DNA of 64,000 nt, taken from contig CAJNYU010003219.1 in the NCBI GenBank assembly GCA_905331475.1, forward strand, positions 62,001-126,000, given 5' to 3'. This DNA is from Rotaria socialis. Lineage: Eukaryota; Rotifera; Eurotatoria; Philodinida; Philodinidae. The position numbers were made by a program, and so were the translations under genes. Numbering within the stretch: the first letter of the stretch is position 1; each line of letters opens with the position of its first letter. This document shows, piece by piece, positions 43,401 to 54,700 of the stretch. The notes beneath the pieces are model-generated. The model did no database searches, was not told where the DNA came from, and saw only the letters and a program-made list of their open reading frames with translations.

Positions 43401-46400
43401 TATTTTAATTAAAAAAATCTTATCTGCAACAAAGCAACTGAGAAACAAATACTTTTCAAAAAAAGAAAAAATTGCCAACTTCGATAAATGCTCTAAATAC
43501 CATAGATTTAAAAATGCATCGATGTTACTTGAGTATATGTAATGAATTATATAAATTTAGCTGTAAACATGTTGTTGAAAAGTATAGAAAAATGTTTACT
43601 GAAACAAGATTGTATAATTATTAGAGAAAAAATTGAAAAAAACAATGACGTTCCAGCAATTTTCAAAACCGTATCCTACCTTATTTAATGAAAACTATAT
43701 TCTATTCAATTAGTTATAATAATTTTAGTTTTTGAATACAATTTATTATTGATAGAAAATTTTTCTAAATAACTATTTTGTTTTCATACGCCAGCGAACG
43801 CTTGATGACTGATGTTATTTCTATTGAACACACTTTTTCCCTCTTCTATTTTTCATATTTTTCATTCTGAAAAACGATGATTTAACCTTTTGACAGTAGT
43901 ACGTTGAACACAATAGACAATGATATGAACTAAATGTGATACATTAATCATGCTGGAAGAAATTTTCTTTCCTACTATTTGGCCACAATATATAATAGGT
44001 TATTATACTCTATTAAGAAATGCCGTTATTGAAAAAAAAGGCATACAAATAAATGGCTATCTATTGGTAGTAGCTGTTACCATTGGTATGACAATAAACT
44101 TGATAGTATTCTGTAGTTTCGGAAGAAAAAAAGGCCATGGAATTGTATCTAAGGAGATTGTAATCAACATTGAAAGAAAGAAATTTTTATTTATTCTACT
44201 CATAAGAAATGGTTATACACAAAAATATTCTTCCTTGCCATGACTAGTATTTGGATAGTGGTATCCAATTTTTAATTGTGAAGTGTTATTTTATAAATTA
44301 GAAATGTTGAGATTTCATCTTTAGTTTCTGACTCTAATCTATTCTGTAGCATTCAATGCATTCATATTCAGTTTAACTTTAGATATATTTGAATATTCAA
44401 CATTATTCAAATCTCATTGATTCACTAGATCAACTAATTTAATAGATTTTAGATTATTATAAATAGATTTTTATAAAAATTCCTATTCTAGGAAATATCC
44501 GTACATTCTCTCTGTTTCATTTTTAAAATTTCTTCTGGATAAAGTAGAGCTAGAAGATATGCAACAATAATCTTTGTGATTATTGAATGTATAACTTTCT
44601 TATTTCATGTCTCAATATATAATTAGTCAAGCCAACAATATTAAATCTGTAGGTTACCTCATAAACATTATGAAGTTTGATTATGTTGTATTTGATATAT
44701 TCGTTCAATGTGAAACGATCAAAATAGCAGAACCAATTTCTGTGTTATCATTTTTTTCGATGTTTAAATCTATCGAAAGAAAACGGTAGAATGAATGATT
44801 CATTTGTTTTCTACTTTTTTGTTCTCAAAACGAAACGATTTCGCTCTAAGCTATTGCTAAAAGCTTTGTGTGAAGTCATTTTTAATTTGGAAGAGTCGAA
44901 AAAGCGGCTATAATATTTAAGCATACAACAATTGGCTGTCTTTTGAGCACGATTGGGAGATTAGCATAATATATTTAAGCATGGAAGCTAATGAGGCAAA
45001 TCAAACCTCAACGCGCAGATAAACCACAATTGTTCAAAATGAAAGTATAATCTAAGGGACTATTCTGCTGAGTGACTAGTCTTATAAGATTGATTAGAAT
45101 GAGAACTTTGGTTTATGATCTTTTTCAAAAAAGAATGAAATCCACAATATAGAAAAAGTATAGTGTGAGGAAAAATTACCGATTAAGTTCCATATATGAT
45201 GAATGTCTATTTGACATATTATTTGATATGCTTAAATGATAACATTCTTCAATTTGTGTTCCAAAAATCAAAATCATCCAATGGAAACATATGCGCACGT
45301 GCATCCAGCACTCTATATCAGTCTTGTATGATATCGTAGGGATCCTATTTATAAAACACTGATTTCATTGTATAAATTCATATTCTTATTATTTCTCAGA
45401 GATATGTGATATGATAATTGGCTCCTGTCCAATCAACTTAATAAAATGCTAGTCACTGTAACTTATTCGTATTTAATGAAGCTAACTACATACACTTTGT
45501 AAGTAAACGCACATATTTGTTGATTAGTAATAAAGTAGAAAAAAAAATATTCAGAAAGCTCACAAAAGAACGCTTGTTAAACAGAAGGGAAATTTTAATA
45601 GTGAAGGCATATATTCCGCAACACATACCCGAAAAAAGAATATAAATCCCTACTCAGGACAATCATTCCTACCATCGAAACAAGCATCTTAAAACGCCTG
45701 AAACGCCTATAAACTGGTATAACAATAAGGCATTAATTTTCATCTTATTTGGCCTTATCCGTCCGCTCATTTTAACGACCGTTTTCTATGATATGAGTAA
45801 TCGAAAGCTCATGTCGTAGAGAACGGCCCATAAACGGTCTTCAACGATCGGAAAACGGTGTGATACGGCGGGAAGCGACGGCCTCACATTTACCCGTTTT
45901 CGTGTTGCAGGAAACTACTATCGTTGAAGACCAACGGTTTTCTGTCGTTTTACAACTCTTTTACTCTGAAATGTTAAGTAGACGCTCAGACACCACCGGA
46001 GGAAGAATTCGTTCCCACTTTTGATAATTTCTATCTATTTTTTATGTTACGTCTAATTTAATTTATATTCCTCTATTTATACTATTTTATTGTATTTATT
46101 AAATTTATATTATTTCTTAGTTATTTTATTGTACTCTTTTTTGATTGAAATAGATTTATTTCATTGTAATTAACTTTACTTTATCCTATTTATTTTTGCT
46201 GCTTAAAATTTTAGTTCTTGTATTACATTTTTTCCATTTATTTTATATTATTTTATTTTATTTTATTTCATCTTATATTTTTTTAATTTTAATCTTAGTT
46301 ATTTAATTATGTTTTATTTTGAGCAATGAAATATGAATGACGAACGTAATATTCATTTTAAATGATGGAAAACGGTCCGTAATCCGAGCTGACAGAAAAT

Positions 46401-47018
46401 GGTGGTCTTTGCTCATCGTTTAGGAGATTGATTACGCCGTTTCAGTCAGTTTAATGCTATCTTTTAGGCGGTATGAATGATGAACCTGGTGTTGCACATT
46501 AGCCGATGATTAGTATTATTTTACTTTCTATTTAGATCGATGATATAGTAGCCAAATTTAATAACGGCTTTCATATAATCTCATAGGAATTTTTGAAAAA
46601 ATTATTCCGGTCAAGTACTAAACGAGAGTATGTATATAATGTTTCATATTCTTAGTTTTCTTTTTTTTATTAATGCAATGAGAAACACAGCTTTTCTGCA
46701 GTCAATCACTAGTTTTCTTTATTTTTTCATATACGTATGCAAGTAAACTTGAGAATACTTGAAGCCACAATTTCGAGAACGGAAATTCAGAAAATATTCG
46801 CTTAAAGGAGAGATGAACGTATCGAGATCAAATCGGTAACACTCATTTTAGATTTAAAAGAAAATTCTGTTGTTTTACAAACAACGTTTCAAAAACACGA
46901 ATTTACCAGCATTTCTATTGTTTTATGTTTCGTGATAATTAAAATGGCGGCATCAACATATGTTAGTCATTAGTCTATTCGCTTGTAACTGATCTAAGAT
47001 AATGAATCATAGAGATAA
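40452..47018. other. Gene-poor AT-rich region
   Basis: No supported gene over 6.5 kb. CT-rich runs lie near 40.67-40.88 kb. 45740-46480 contains unusual clusters of ACGG/CCGT words (acgaccgtttt, aaacggtc, aacgatcg) around a T-rich core, unlike the surroundings; it may be an old mobile element. The open frame at 43950-44243 (97 codons, one hydrophobic stretch) lacks other support. Confidence 0.4.
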
Positions 47019-47388
47019 TTAATCGTTCAATCGATATCGTTTTCTATGAACATGTTGATCAGCTTGAATAGAGTTTTCACTATCATGAATTTCACTATGA
47101 CCACCTAGGGAGTTCAATAATTCAAAAGAAACTTCTCTTTTCTAAACTCTTGAATCGAATAAGAGAAGTAAATCTACAAGACTATGAAAATCACGTGTGG
47201 CATACTACTTTCTATTGAATTAACGCATCGATTATTCGTTTTTCGTTCTATTTTTGATTTCATCACAGATTCGAGTAAAGATTCGATACCACCTAGTGTA
47301 ATTCGTTGATATAAATGTAAGGCGAAATAAAAAATATTAGAAAATCTTGACTACATGAAGGATTCCAATTAATTGTGAAGACGATCAT
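47019..47388 (-). CDS. Possible small three-exon gene, 84 aa, unknown
   Basis: Three exons, 47355-47388, 47195-47292 and 47019-47141, with introns of 62 and 53 nt (gtagtc...cactag and gtgatt...gtttag), join in phase from an ATG to a TAA. The peptide includes GIESLLESVMKSKIERKTNN, SFELLNSLGGHSEIHDSE and a basic end HRKRYRLND, with balanced, protein-like composition and little AT bias. Upstream DNA (to about 47450) also reads as protein-like in shifted frames, so this could be the 3' part of a longer or decaying gene, and the ATG exon is the weakest part. No domain is recognised. Confidence 0.35.
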
Positions 47389-47515
47389 TCATTTTTAATC
47401 CTAAAATATTATCTTCGCATGGCGTTTGTATATAGGTGAAACTCCAATATCATTCAGTTATCTCTATGATTTATTATCTATCAATAAAGCAACCATTGAG
47501 AAATTCATCATCACG

Positions 47516-47520
<5 letters not shown>

Positions 47521-47546
<26 letters not shown>
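47521..47546. repeat. (CT)n microsatellite
   Basis: Thirteen uninterrupted TC units. Confidence 0.9.
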
Positions 47547-47818
47547 AATGCGTATCAACATGTTTACTGAGATAGCTATCGATTGAACGATTAATTATTT
47601 TCATGATTCATTATCTTGGATCAGTTGTAAACAAATAGACTAATGGCTAACATACGTTGATGGCATCATTTTAATGATCAGAAAAGAAAACAAAACAGCA
47701 TAAATGCTTGTAAATTCCTGCTTTTGGAAAAATATTGATAAGGGCACTGAATGCACTACAGACGGTTCGAAAACAAATGGTGAGTAGTTCGATCTCGAAA
47801 CTCCCCTATCACATTTGA

Positions 47819-47992
47819 ATGAGTAATTTCGAATCTTTCGTTTCCGAGATTATTGAGCTACAAAATGACGAATTTAATGTGTATCTCGAGAAATTGTATA
47901 AACTATTGGTACTTTTAACTAGCAAATATTCTATGTCAATCACGATTGCTATTCAACAATTAATAGAAGCAGCAATATTCGAAGAAGAATAA
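47819..47992 (+). other. 57-codon open frame beside a MITE
   Basis: ATG to TAA with a helical, protein-like translation (for example SEIIELQNDEFNVYLEKLYK and IAIQQLIEAAIFEEE). It ends 34 nt before the first MITE. No splice evidence or family is known, so chance is a real alternative in AT-rich DNA. Confidence 0.2.
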
Positions 47993-48026
47993 TTGAAATT
48001 CTATTGCAAAAGAGTGTTTGATCTTA

Positions 48027-48255
48027 CCCAGGTCGAGTATTACACAGTGATCAGAAACGGCCGAAAATGCTAACGTATACTATTTTTTATTGCCGTTTCC
48101 GACCGTAAATCGCCGTAAGTTAACATTTTGGCATGCACCATATTACGGTCGTATTTTGTCGTGCCGTAAACGGCTAAACACGGCCATAATACGATCACAA
48201 AAATTGAGTATCCGACTGATTACGATCGTTTACGACCGTTTATATTTCACCTGGG
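48027..48255. mobile_element. MITE 1, CCCAGGT termini
   Basis: A 229-bp element with 7-bp terminal inverted repeats CCCAGGT...ACCTGGG, flanked on both sides by TA, a likely target duplication. The interior is enriched in CCGT/ACGG words (gccgtttccgaccg, ccgtaaacgg, tacgaccgttta) and is partly self-complementary. It has no coding capacity, so it is a non-autonomous DNA transposon. A TA target fits Tc1/mariner-type transposases, but no transposase is nearby. Confidence 0.7.
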
Positions 48256-48530
48256 TATTAATGATCTCACGTTAAATTCAACAATGAACACTATCGGAAA
48301 TAGTGTAGGACGAAGAATTTTCAATCCGTGCGCTAAGAAACGCTGAATTTGGATTGGTTTTGTTGTTATACAACATTTTTTTAAATAAAAGAATCGTTTT
48401 GTTGTGCAACGTTTTCTGAATGTGTCATCATCTAGTTGTAGATCTCACAGAAACTATACTTATAAGAAGAAAGATTTATTATCAATATAGCGTAAAGTCA
48501 GATTTGAGTATTATACTTTTTATGAAAGTA

Positions 48531-48741
48531 CCCATGTCACGAAAATCGGCGTGATTTTGCCGATTTTTATAGAATCCGTGAATAAAGCGCGATTTTTCTG
48601 CTGCATTTCTATGGTAATTCTAGCGCACAATTAATCGGCGATTTTTTTGGCTTGTTACCATAGAAATGCAGCAGAAAAATCGCGATTTATTCACCGATTC
48701 TATAGAAATCGGCAAAATCACGCCGATTTTCGCGACATGGG
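48531..48741. mobile_element. MITE 2, long foldback hairpin
   Basis: A 211-bp near-perfect palindrome. With the flanking TA on each side, the left arm is 48529-48617 and the right arm 48655-48743: 89 nt each with about four mismatches, and a 37-nt loop. Ends are CCCATGTC...GACATGGG flanked by TA. It has no open frame. The CCCA start and TA flank are shared with MITE 1 about 275 bp to the left. The high arm identity suggests recent insertion or maintenance by palindrome repair. Confidence 0.88.
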
Positions 48742-51700
48742 TAATCCTTGCCAATCGCAAAAATACTACAGGGGAAGGTTGACTTGCGAAAATCTGGAAT
48801 ATATGTCTTCAAAGAAATGAATCCTTCATAAATCGGTATTGGTGTCCGTATTATGAAAATATTTGAAAGTAGATTATATCCTGTACACTTGAAGCATATG
48901 TATAAGAAAAGCAACTAGACAACTATCTTGTTTGTAATAAATTTCGCACACAACCGCCAAACAAAAGCTTAGGTCTTCAGCAAAGTATCTCATAGCAAGG
49001 CCTGTGCTTCAACAATATTCATGATAGTATCACCTTTTTAATGTTAACAGAAATTAGTTTGTTGGCTGAAAAAAATCATAAAGCATCAAGAGAGTTCCAA
49101 ATTCACAAATTTTATTAGTTATGCGTGAAGAAACGATCAAAGTAATTCTGTTCGCAGAAGGTAAAAAGAAAGTACACAGAAAAGACTTCATGTGCAAAAT
49201 TGTTTTTTTCGTATAAATTAAAAGATAGATGATCGTTGAAAGTATTGTTCTATATACTTGCAGTCGGTTTGGTTCTCTGTTTACTAAAATATCATTGACC
49301 ACATATGGTATTCTTTAGTTTTTAATTAATAATCAATTCTCATTCTAACTTGCAACTACAGTTGCGGCTACATACAAAATGTTAGATAGGAATCAAAAAA
49401 ATTGACTGCAGAACAATCTTGCTCGTATGCATGAATTTCATTTGTATACAAAATGAATTAAAAAAGAATTATTAAATTTATCTCAAAGAAGTGTATGAAA
49501 AAATCGTCTTATTGAATGAAAAAAGTGAAGAATCTACTTCTTTCAAAATTTAATTTTCATACTGGTTTTCTATTATTTTCTGCTAGTTTTGTGTCAATTT
49601 TAATATCATATTTTTTCAATTGTTTTTTCAGACATTTTCATTCAAATATCTATTTATTCGACAACAAAATACTTTTCGATTACAGATAATAGACTTTATC
49701 TACAAGAAACAATTGTGTAAATTCCATTCAAGATACAAGATTCGTTAAAAGATTTTCAAAAGATAATGGTTTTGAATTTATTAAACAAGATAAGAATCGA
49801 AATGATCTCGTTGTACCTTATCAATCAATTCTTGGTAGCTGGTTTTAAACACTTAAAGTAACAGAAGAATGAGTTTGATTTTCGCTAATTAACGATGTTC
49901 TTTTAGGACGGTCGACCAGTTGAATTAAATTATTTATGATTTGGTTTTGCTCCTCGAACATAGAATGAAAGTGATCTATTTTTTCATGTAAGATCACAAA
50001 AAGATAGCCCTTAAAAATTACGAATTGATCAAAAGTTTCGATTTTCAATACAGCAAAAGGGAAAAGCATGATTTTTTTCTATCATTTAAATTTATGTTTC
50101 ATACGAATTGTTCTTTTCTAGAGTGAGGAAGCATACAATGTATAATTAATTAAAGACAAAGTGCACTAAAAGAATTCTTGATGAAGAAATCTAATATTCG
50201 GAAGAAAATAAAAATCAATGATTTCCTTCATTATGCGAAATATTGAATTATACGCAAGAATGATCAGATTGTATTTATTAAATCAACGAATATTTATTTC
50301 AAGTTTATTGAAAGTTATTTTTGTATTTCAAATGAATTAAATAAGTGTTCGGTAAGCTCCTAATGGTTCAATATTATTAACAGACATTTTCATCAAAACG
50401 TTTTTCTGATCGACATCCCACATCCACATCTTAATGACAAACTAATGATGTACTTTTTAATTCTTCATATATCGATTCAGGGCTATTAACAAGTGCAGCA
50501 ATCATAATTAATTTTACATTTTTTCATTTTCGTATAGCTCAGTGAAGCCGAGTTATTTCGACTCTGAAAATTTGATTTCAAGCAGCATATACAGGAGCTA
50601 TAAAAATTAGTTATGCTGATTTTATTTCAATATTATTTCATAATGCTGTATGGCATAATGAATCCACACGGTGAACTTTATAGAGAGGAATGACGACACT
50701 ACCATTAACTAAAATCTACATGCATATTTTGTTTACTAGGCTACGATTAATTGAATTCAAAATGATAGTTTTCGCGTATTTATCGATTTTCAATATTGAA
50801 ATCAAATATCTACGAAATGAACGAACGTGACAAGTCTAATTCAAATAAAGATCCTTTTAGAAATACGAACAAAATTTTATCTGCTGAAAAGAAATAGTTA
50901 GTGTGAATGAATTAATATATTCATTCATTCAACTAGTATTCCAAAGTTAGAAGATTCTTAAATGAATATTCCCAAATAAAATGATCTCTTCATACGCAAT
51001 ATATATATATATAATAGTCCTTTTATTTTACTTCATAAATATAACGCTCGTAATTGGTTATATGATATACTCCACAGTTTCAATGTTCAAAACGAATTAA
51101 TACTCTGCTAATCTTGAACCAACACTACCTAAACAATTGCATGATATTAATGAACACGCAAAGCGTCTTAATCTGCTCTGTTTTCACGACCAAAAAGATT
51201 GAGGACATTCAGTTTTCACAATGTTTGAAAAAGAACTTTGAGTGTTGAACATGATGAAATGCTCTCTTTGGTAGTTTCGGTAATGTACTATGTTCAAGTT
51301 TTCATGATAATGAAAATAAATTGTATTGAAAAAAAAGCAGAACAAGGCCACAACAGCGAAGTATATATTGTAAAATTGCATAAACTTGCTCTTGCTCCAT
51401 AATCAATTACTTCTTTTGAATGCATCAAACGGAATCTGATATTATATTAGTCAAAGCTAAGTTCATCAATCATTGTTATCAAAGTAATAGAACTCGCGTA
51501 TGAGCAAGACATCAAAGAGATCAAAATCACAACATAGTCCATGCCTACCAATCAACGACCTCTATCAAATGAAGAATTGTTGAAGATGAAAATGAAAATG
51601 ATATCTTTGTAAACCAATCATAATCGTTGAATACAAGGCTAGAATGATTATTCAATCTCTATTCATGACATTTTGTTCAAATTACTTCCTTAAACAGTGA

Positions 51701-51758
51701 ATGTTGATATGTGGTCGAGCAAGCTAAATTGATGGTCGATCGCTAGAACAATTTAGAA
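48742..51758. other. Intergenic before integrin gene
   Basis: AT-rich. The only notable content is the decayed frame listed at 50381-50708. A minus-strand open stretch at 49845-50069 (containing HEKIDHFHSMFEEQNQIINN) is mildly protein-like but isolated. Confidence 0.35.
50381..50708 (-). pseudogene. Decayed coding fragment, unidentified
   Basis: One minus-strand frame stays protein-like for about 325 nt after an acceptor-like ttttag: NGSVVIPLYKVHRVDSLCHT, later LIFIAPVYAA, NQIFRVEITRLH, and NVKLIMIAALVNSPESIYEE. It is broken by several in-frame stops. Most are TGA in contexts where CGA (Arg) would be usual, the pattern left by C-to-T decay. I do not recognise the parent family. The consistent frame across the stops argues for a dead gene copy rather than chance. 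Confidence 0.45.
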
Positions 51759-54700
51759 ATGTTTCTCATGTTTTTATTTACTTTATCTATCTGTTCCTAT
51801 ATACCGGTGGTCAAAACATTCAATCTTGATATAATTTCTCCAACTCTACGAACAGGTCCTCCAAAATCTCTTTTTGGTTTTGCTGTGGTATCATCGTCAA
51901 CTAAACAACATTGGTAAAATTTTATACCAGTACCATCATTCTTAATTATCAATCATATTTTTATAGGACTTATGTTGGTGCACCTCGAGCATTACTTACT
52001 CGACAACCACCATCTTCCGTAGTAGCATTGAACAGTACTGAAATTATACCAAATGGTCGTATATTTGGTAATATATTTGAATGTCCAAATGGTACAGATG
52101 AATGCCGACCGATTCTTATTGAGAGTAAAATTTATTTGAGATTTTGCTATTTAAACTTAATTTCAATATGTTTCATTTCTAGAACAATTATCCGAAGCGA
52201 TGCCGTCATTTCATAATGTACTCGATGATGCTTGGCTTGGTTCATCACTTATAGCGACGTCCGATGATTCACTTGTCGTACGTATTAAAACTGATTTTCA
52301 GAAAAACAAATATTAATAACATAAAAATTTTGTTTCTTTTTTAGACATGTGGTTATCGCTTAATGCGCAATATTAGTATAGATCGATATGATACACGCGG
52401 TGCTTGCTATAAAGTTTCATCTGATCAAGTAAATAACTAGAGTCATACAATGAATATCTGTGTTGATTGTTTCTATTTTTTAAATTTTTAGCAAGATGTG
52501 TCTTATTATGATTTTTGTGAACAAAATTCTGAAACCGAATTATTACATGAAGGTAGTGCTCTATGTCAAAGTGGCCTTAGTTTAGCATATATACCATCGG
52601 GCGGAGTAAGATATTTATTTTAAATTAAATCTAGAAAAATCTAAAATTTATGTTTAATTAAAGCGATCAGATATAATTGCATTTGGTGAACCGGGTGCCT
52701 TCCAATGGTCTGGTCGAATTGAAGCTGATTATTCTGATACTCTTTTACGACAATTGCATGCATACAAATCAGCTTCTTCAACACCATTACCATATAGTTA
52801 TCTAGGTATATAAAAGTCAAAAATATTCATCGAATAATGCAAAACAAAATACTTTTTGCTTTTATCTAATAGGTTATTCAGTACTAATTATCAAAAGTAA
52901 AACTCGAGATTTCAATGATAGATCATATATATTTGTTGCATCAGCACCACGAGCATCAAATGGTCTAGGAGAAATTCGTTTTTATACCAAACGTTTTGTA
53001 TCAACAAATAATTTTGGTTATGATACGCTACAATTAATATTTCAACTCAATAATACTAATCATTCCATACCATTTATTCTAACTGGAGAACAGATAGGAA
53101 GTTATTTTGGACATTCAATGACAGCTGGAGATCTAAATGGTGATGGCTATACAGATCTTGTTGTAAGTGCACCATTCTACTATTCGAAAAAGCCGTCATA
53201 TGGTGGTGCTGTTTATATTTATTATGGATTAAATGGAAAGGTACGTAACAAAAAAACAAATCATTTTTAAAACATCAATTCATTTCGTTTCCCCTCTAGT
53301 ATTCCAATGATCGACGTCAGGTATTATTTGAGCCACCGATCCATTCGCGTTTTGGTTTTGCTATTGCTTGTATACCTGATCTAAATAAAGATGGAATCGA
53401 TGGTAAGTCTAAAAAAACAAATCAAATTTTTTCGATTTTTATGCCATAAAAATTGCAAAAATTATTTTTAGATTTAGCAATATCGGCACCAGGAGAAAAA
53501 GATGATATACACACAGGTAGTGTCTACATTTATCTTGGCTCTCGAACAAGTCAATTAACAAAGTATACGCAAAAAATTGTACCAACTCAATTATTAATTA
53601 ATTCGAAACAAACAACAATTATAAACGATTTTGGATTTTCACTAGCTACACAATCACCATTTAAGTCTTCCATATTGTCATCATCTATAGTGTCATCGAA
53701 TTCAACAATTCTAATCTACTATCCATCCTTAATTATTGGTATACCTAAAGCAGATATGATTGTTTATTTAAAGTAATTTTTTTTCTCACGTTATTTTAAA
53801 TAAAAGAACATATCCATATTTTATATCTCTGAATTTATAGATCGCATCCATTAGTAAATGTTAATGTACGTATTGAAAATATGAAAGAATTACAATCAAT
53901 TCGTTATAGCGCAGAAAATCGTCGATGTAAAACAATAGACGGAACACCTGTCGTTTGGTAAATACAATCCTTTTTTTGTTTTAAATATTTTATCGATTTC
54001 CTTTCATAGTTTTGACGTGCGATTATGTTTTGAATCAAATGATAAATTAGCACAAAATTTAATTATTATTTATACATTAACAGCTGATGCTTTATCAACA
54101 ATTCGAAGAATTTTATCAACTGTCAATCATTTACCTACAATAACAAATAAACAAATTTTAAATACATGTGAAAATCAAACATTCATTACTAAGGTTTGCT
54201 TTGATCGATTTTTATTTTATTTTAATCGAATTCGAGATAGCTCAATTGAAATTCATCATCGATTGTATATTCGCAAAATTTCAAATATTTGGATGTAGCT
54301 AACATTTTCGATAGGTACATAATCGCATATGAATATGATGCAGTCATCGTAATTCATAAATATAGATATATGTCGATTGTCTTTCTTATCCCATTTAAAT
54401 AAATATAATCAATCGTTAACAATGAATAAATCTTATTATAAAAATCTAATTTAATATTACAAAAAAAGTCAAGCGGTATTCTGATTTGTCCTATTCATGC
54501 ATTATTCTCAAGAGATGAAGTGTCTTGATTCATCTGTTGCCTTTTCTTTTTGCTCTTCTATGACATAATTCAATAAAATAATTCTTCAGAAAACAGAAAC
54601 AATGGCATGTACTATTTCCTTGAACAGTTAACTGAGCACTTTGTTTTATTCTTCTCTAATTGATTTTTACAGTATGATTACGAATAGAAATTTGATATCT

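Noticed and set aside
43950-44243. 97-codon frame with one hydrophobic segment
   Set aside because: Isolated, AT-driven composition, no neighbouring exons or start context; kept only as a note.
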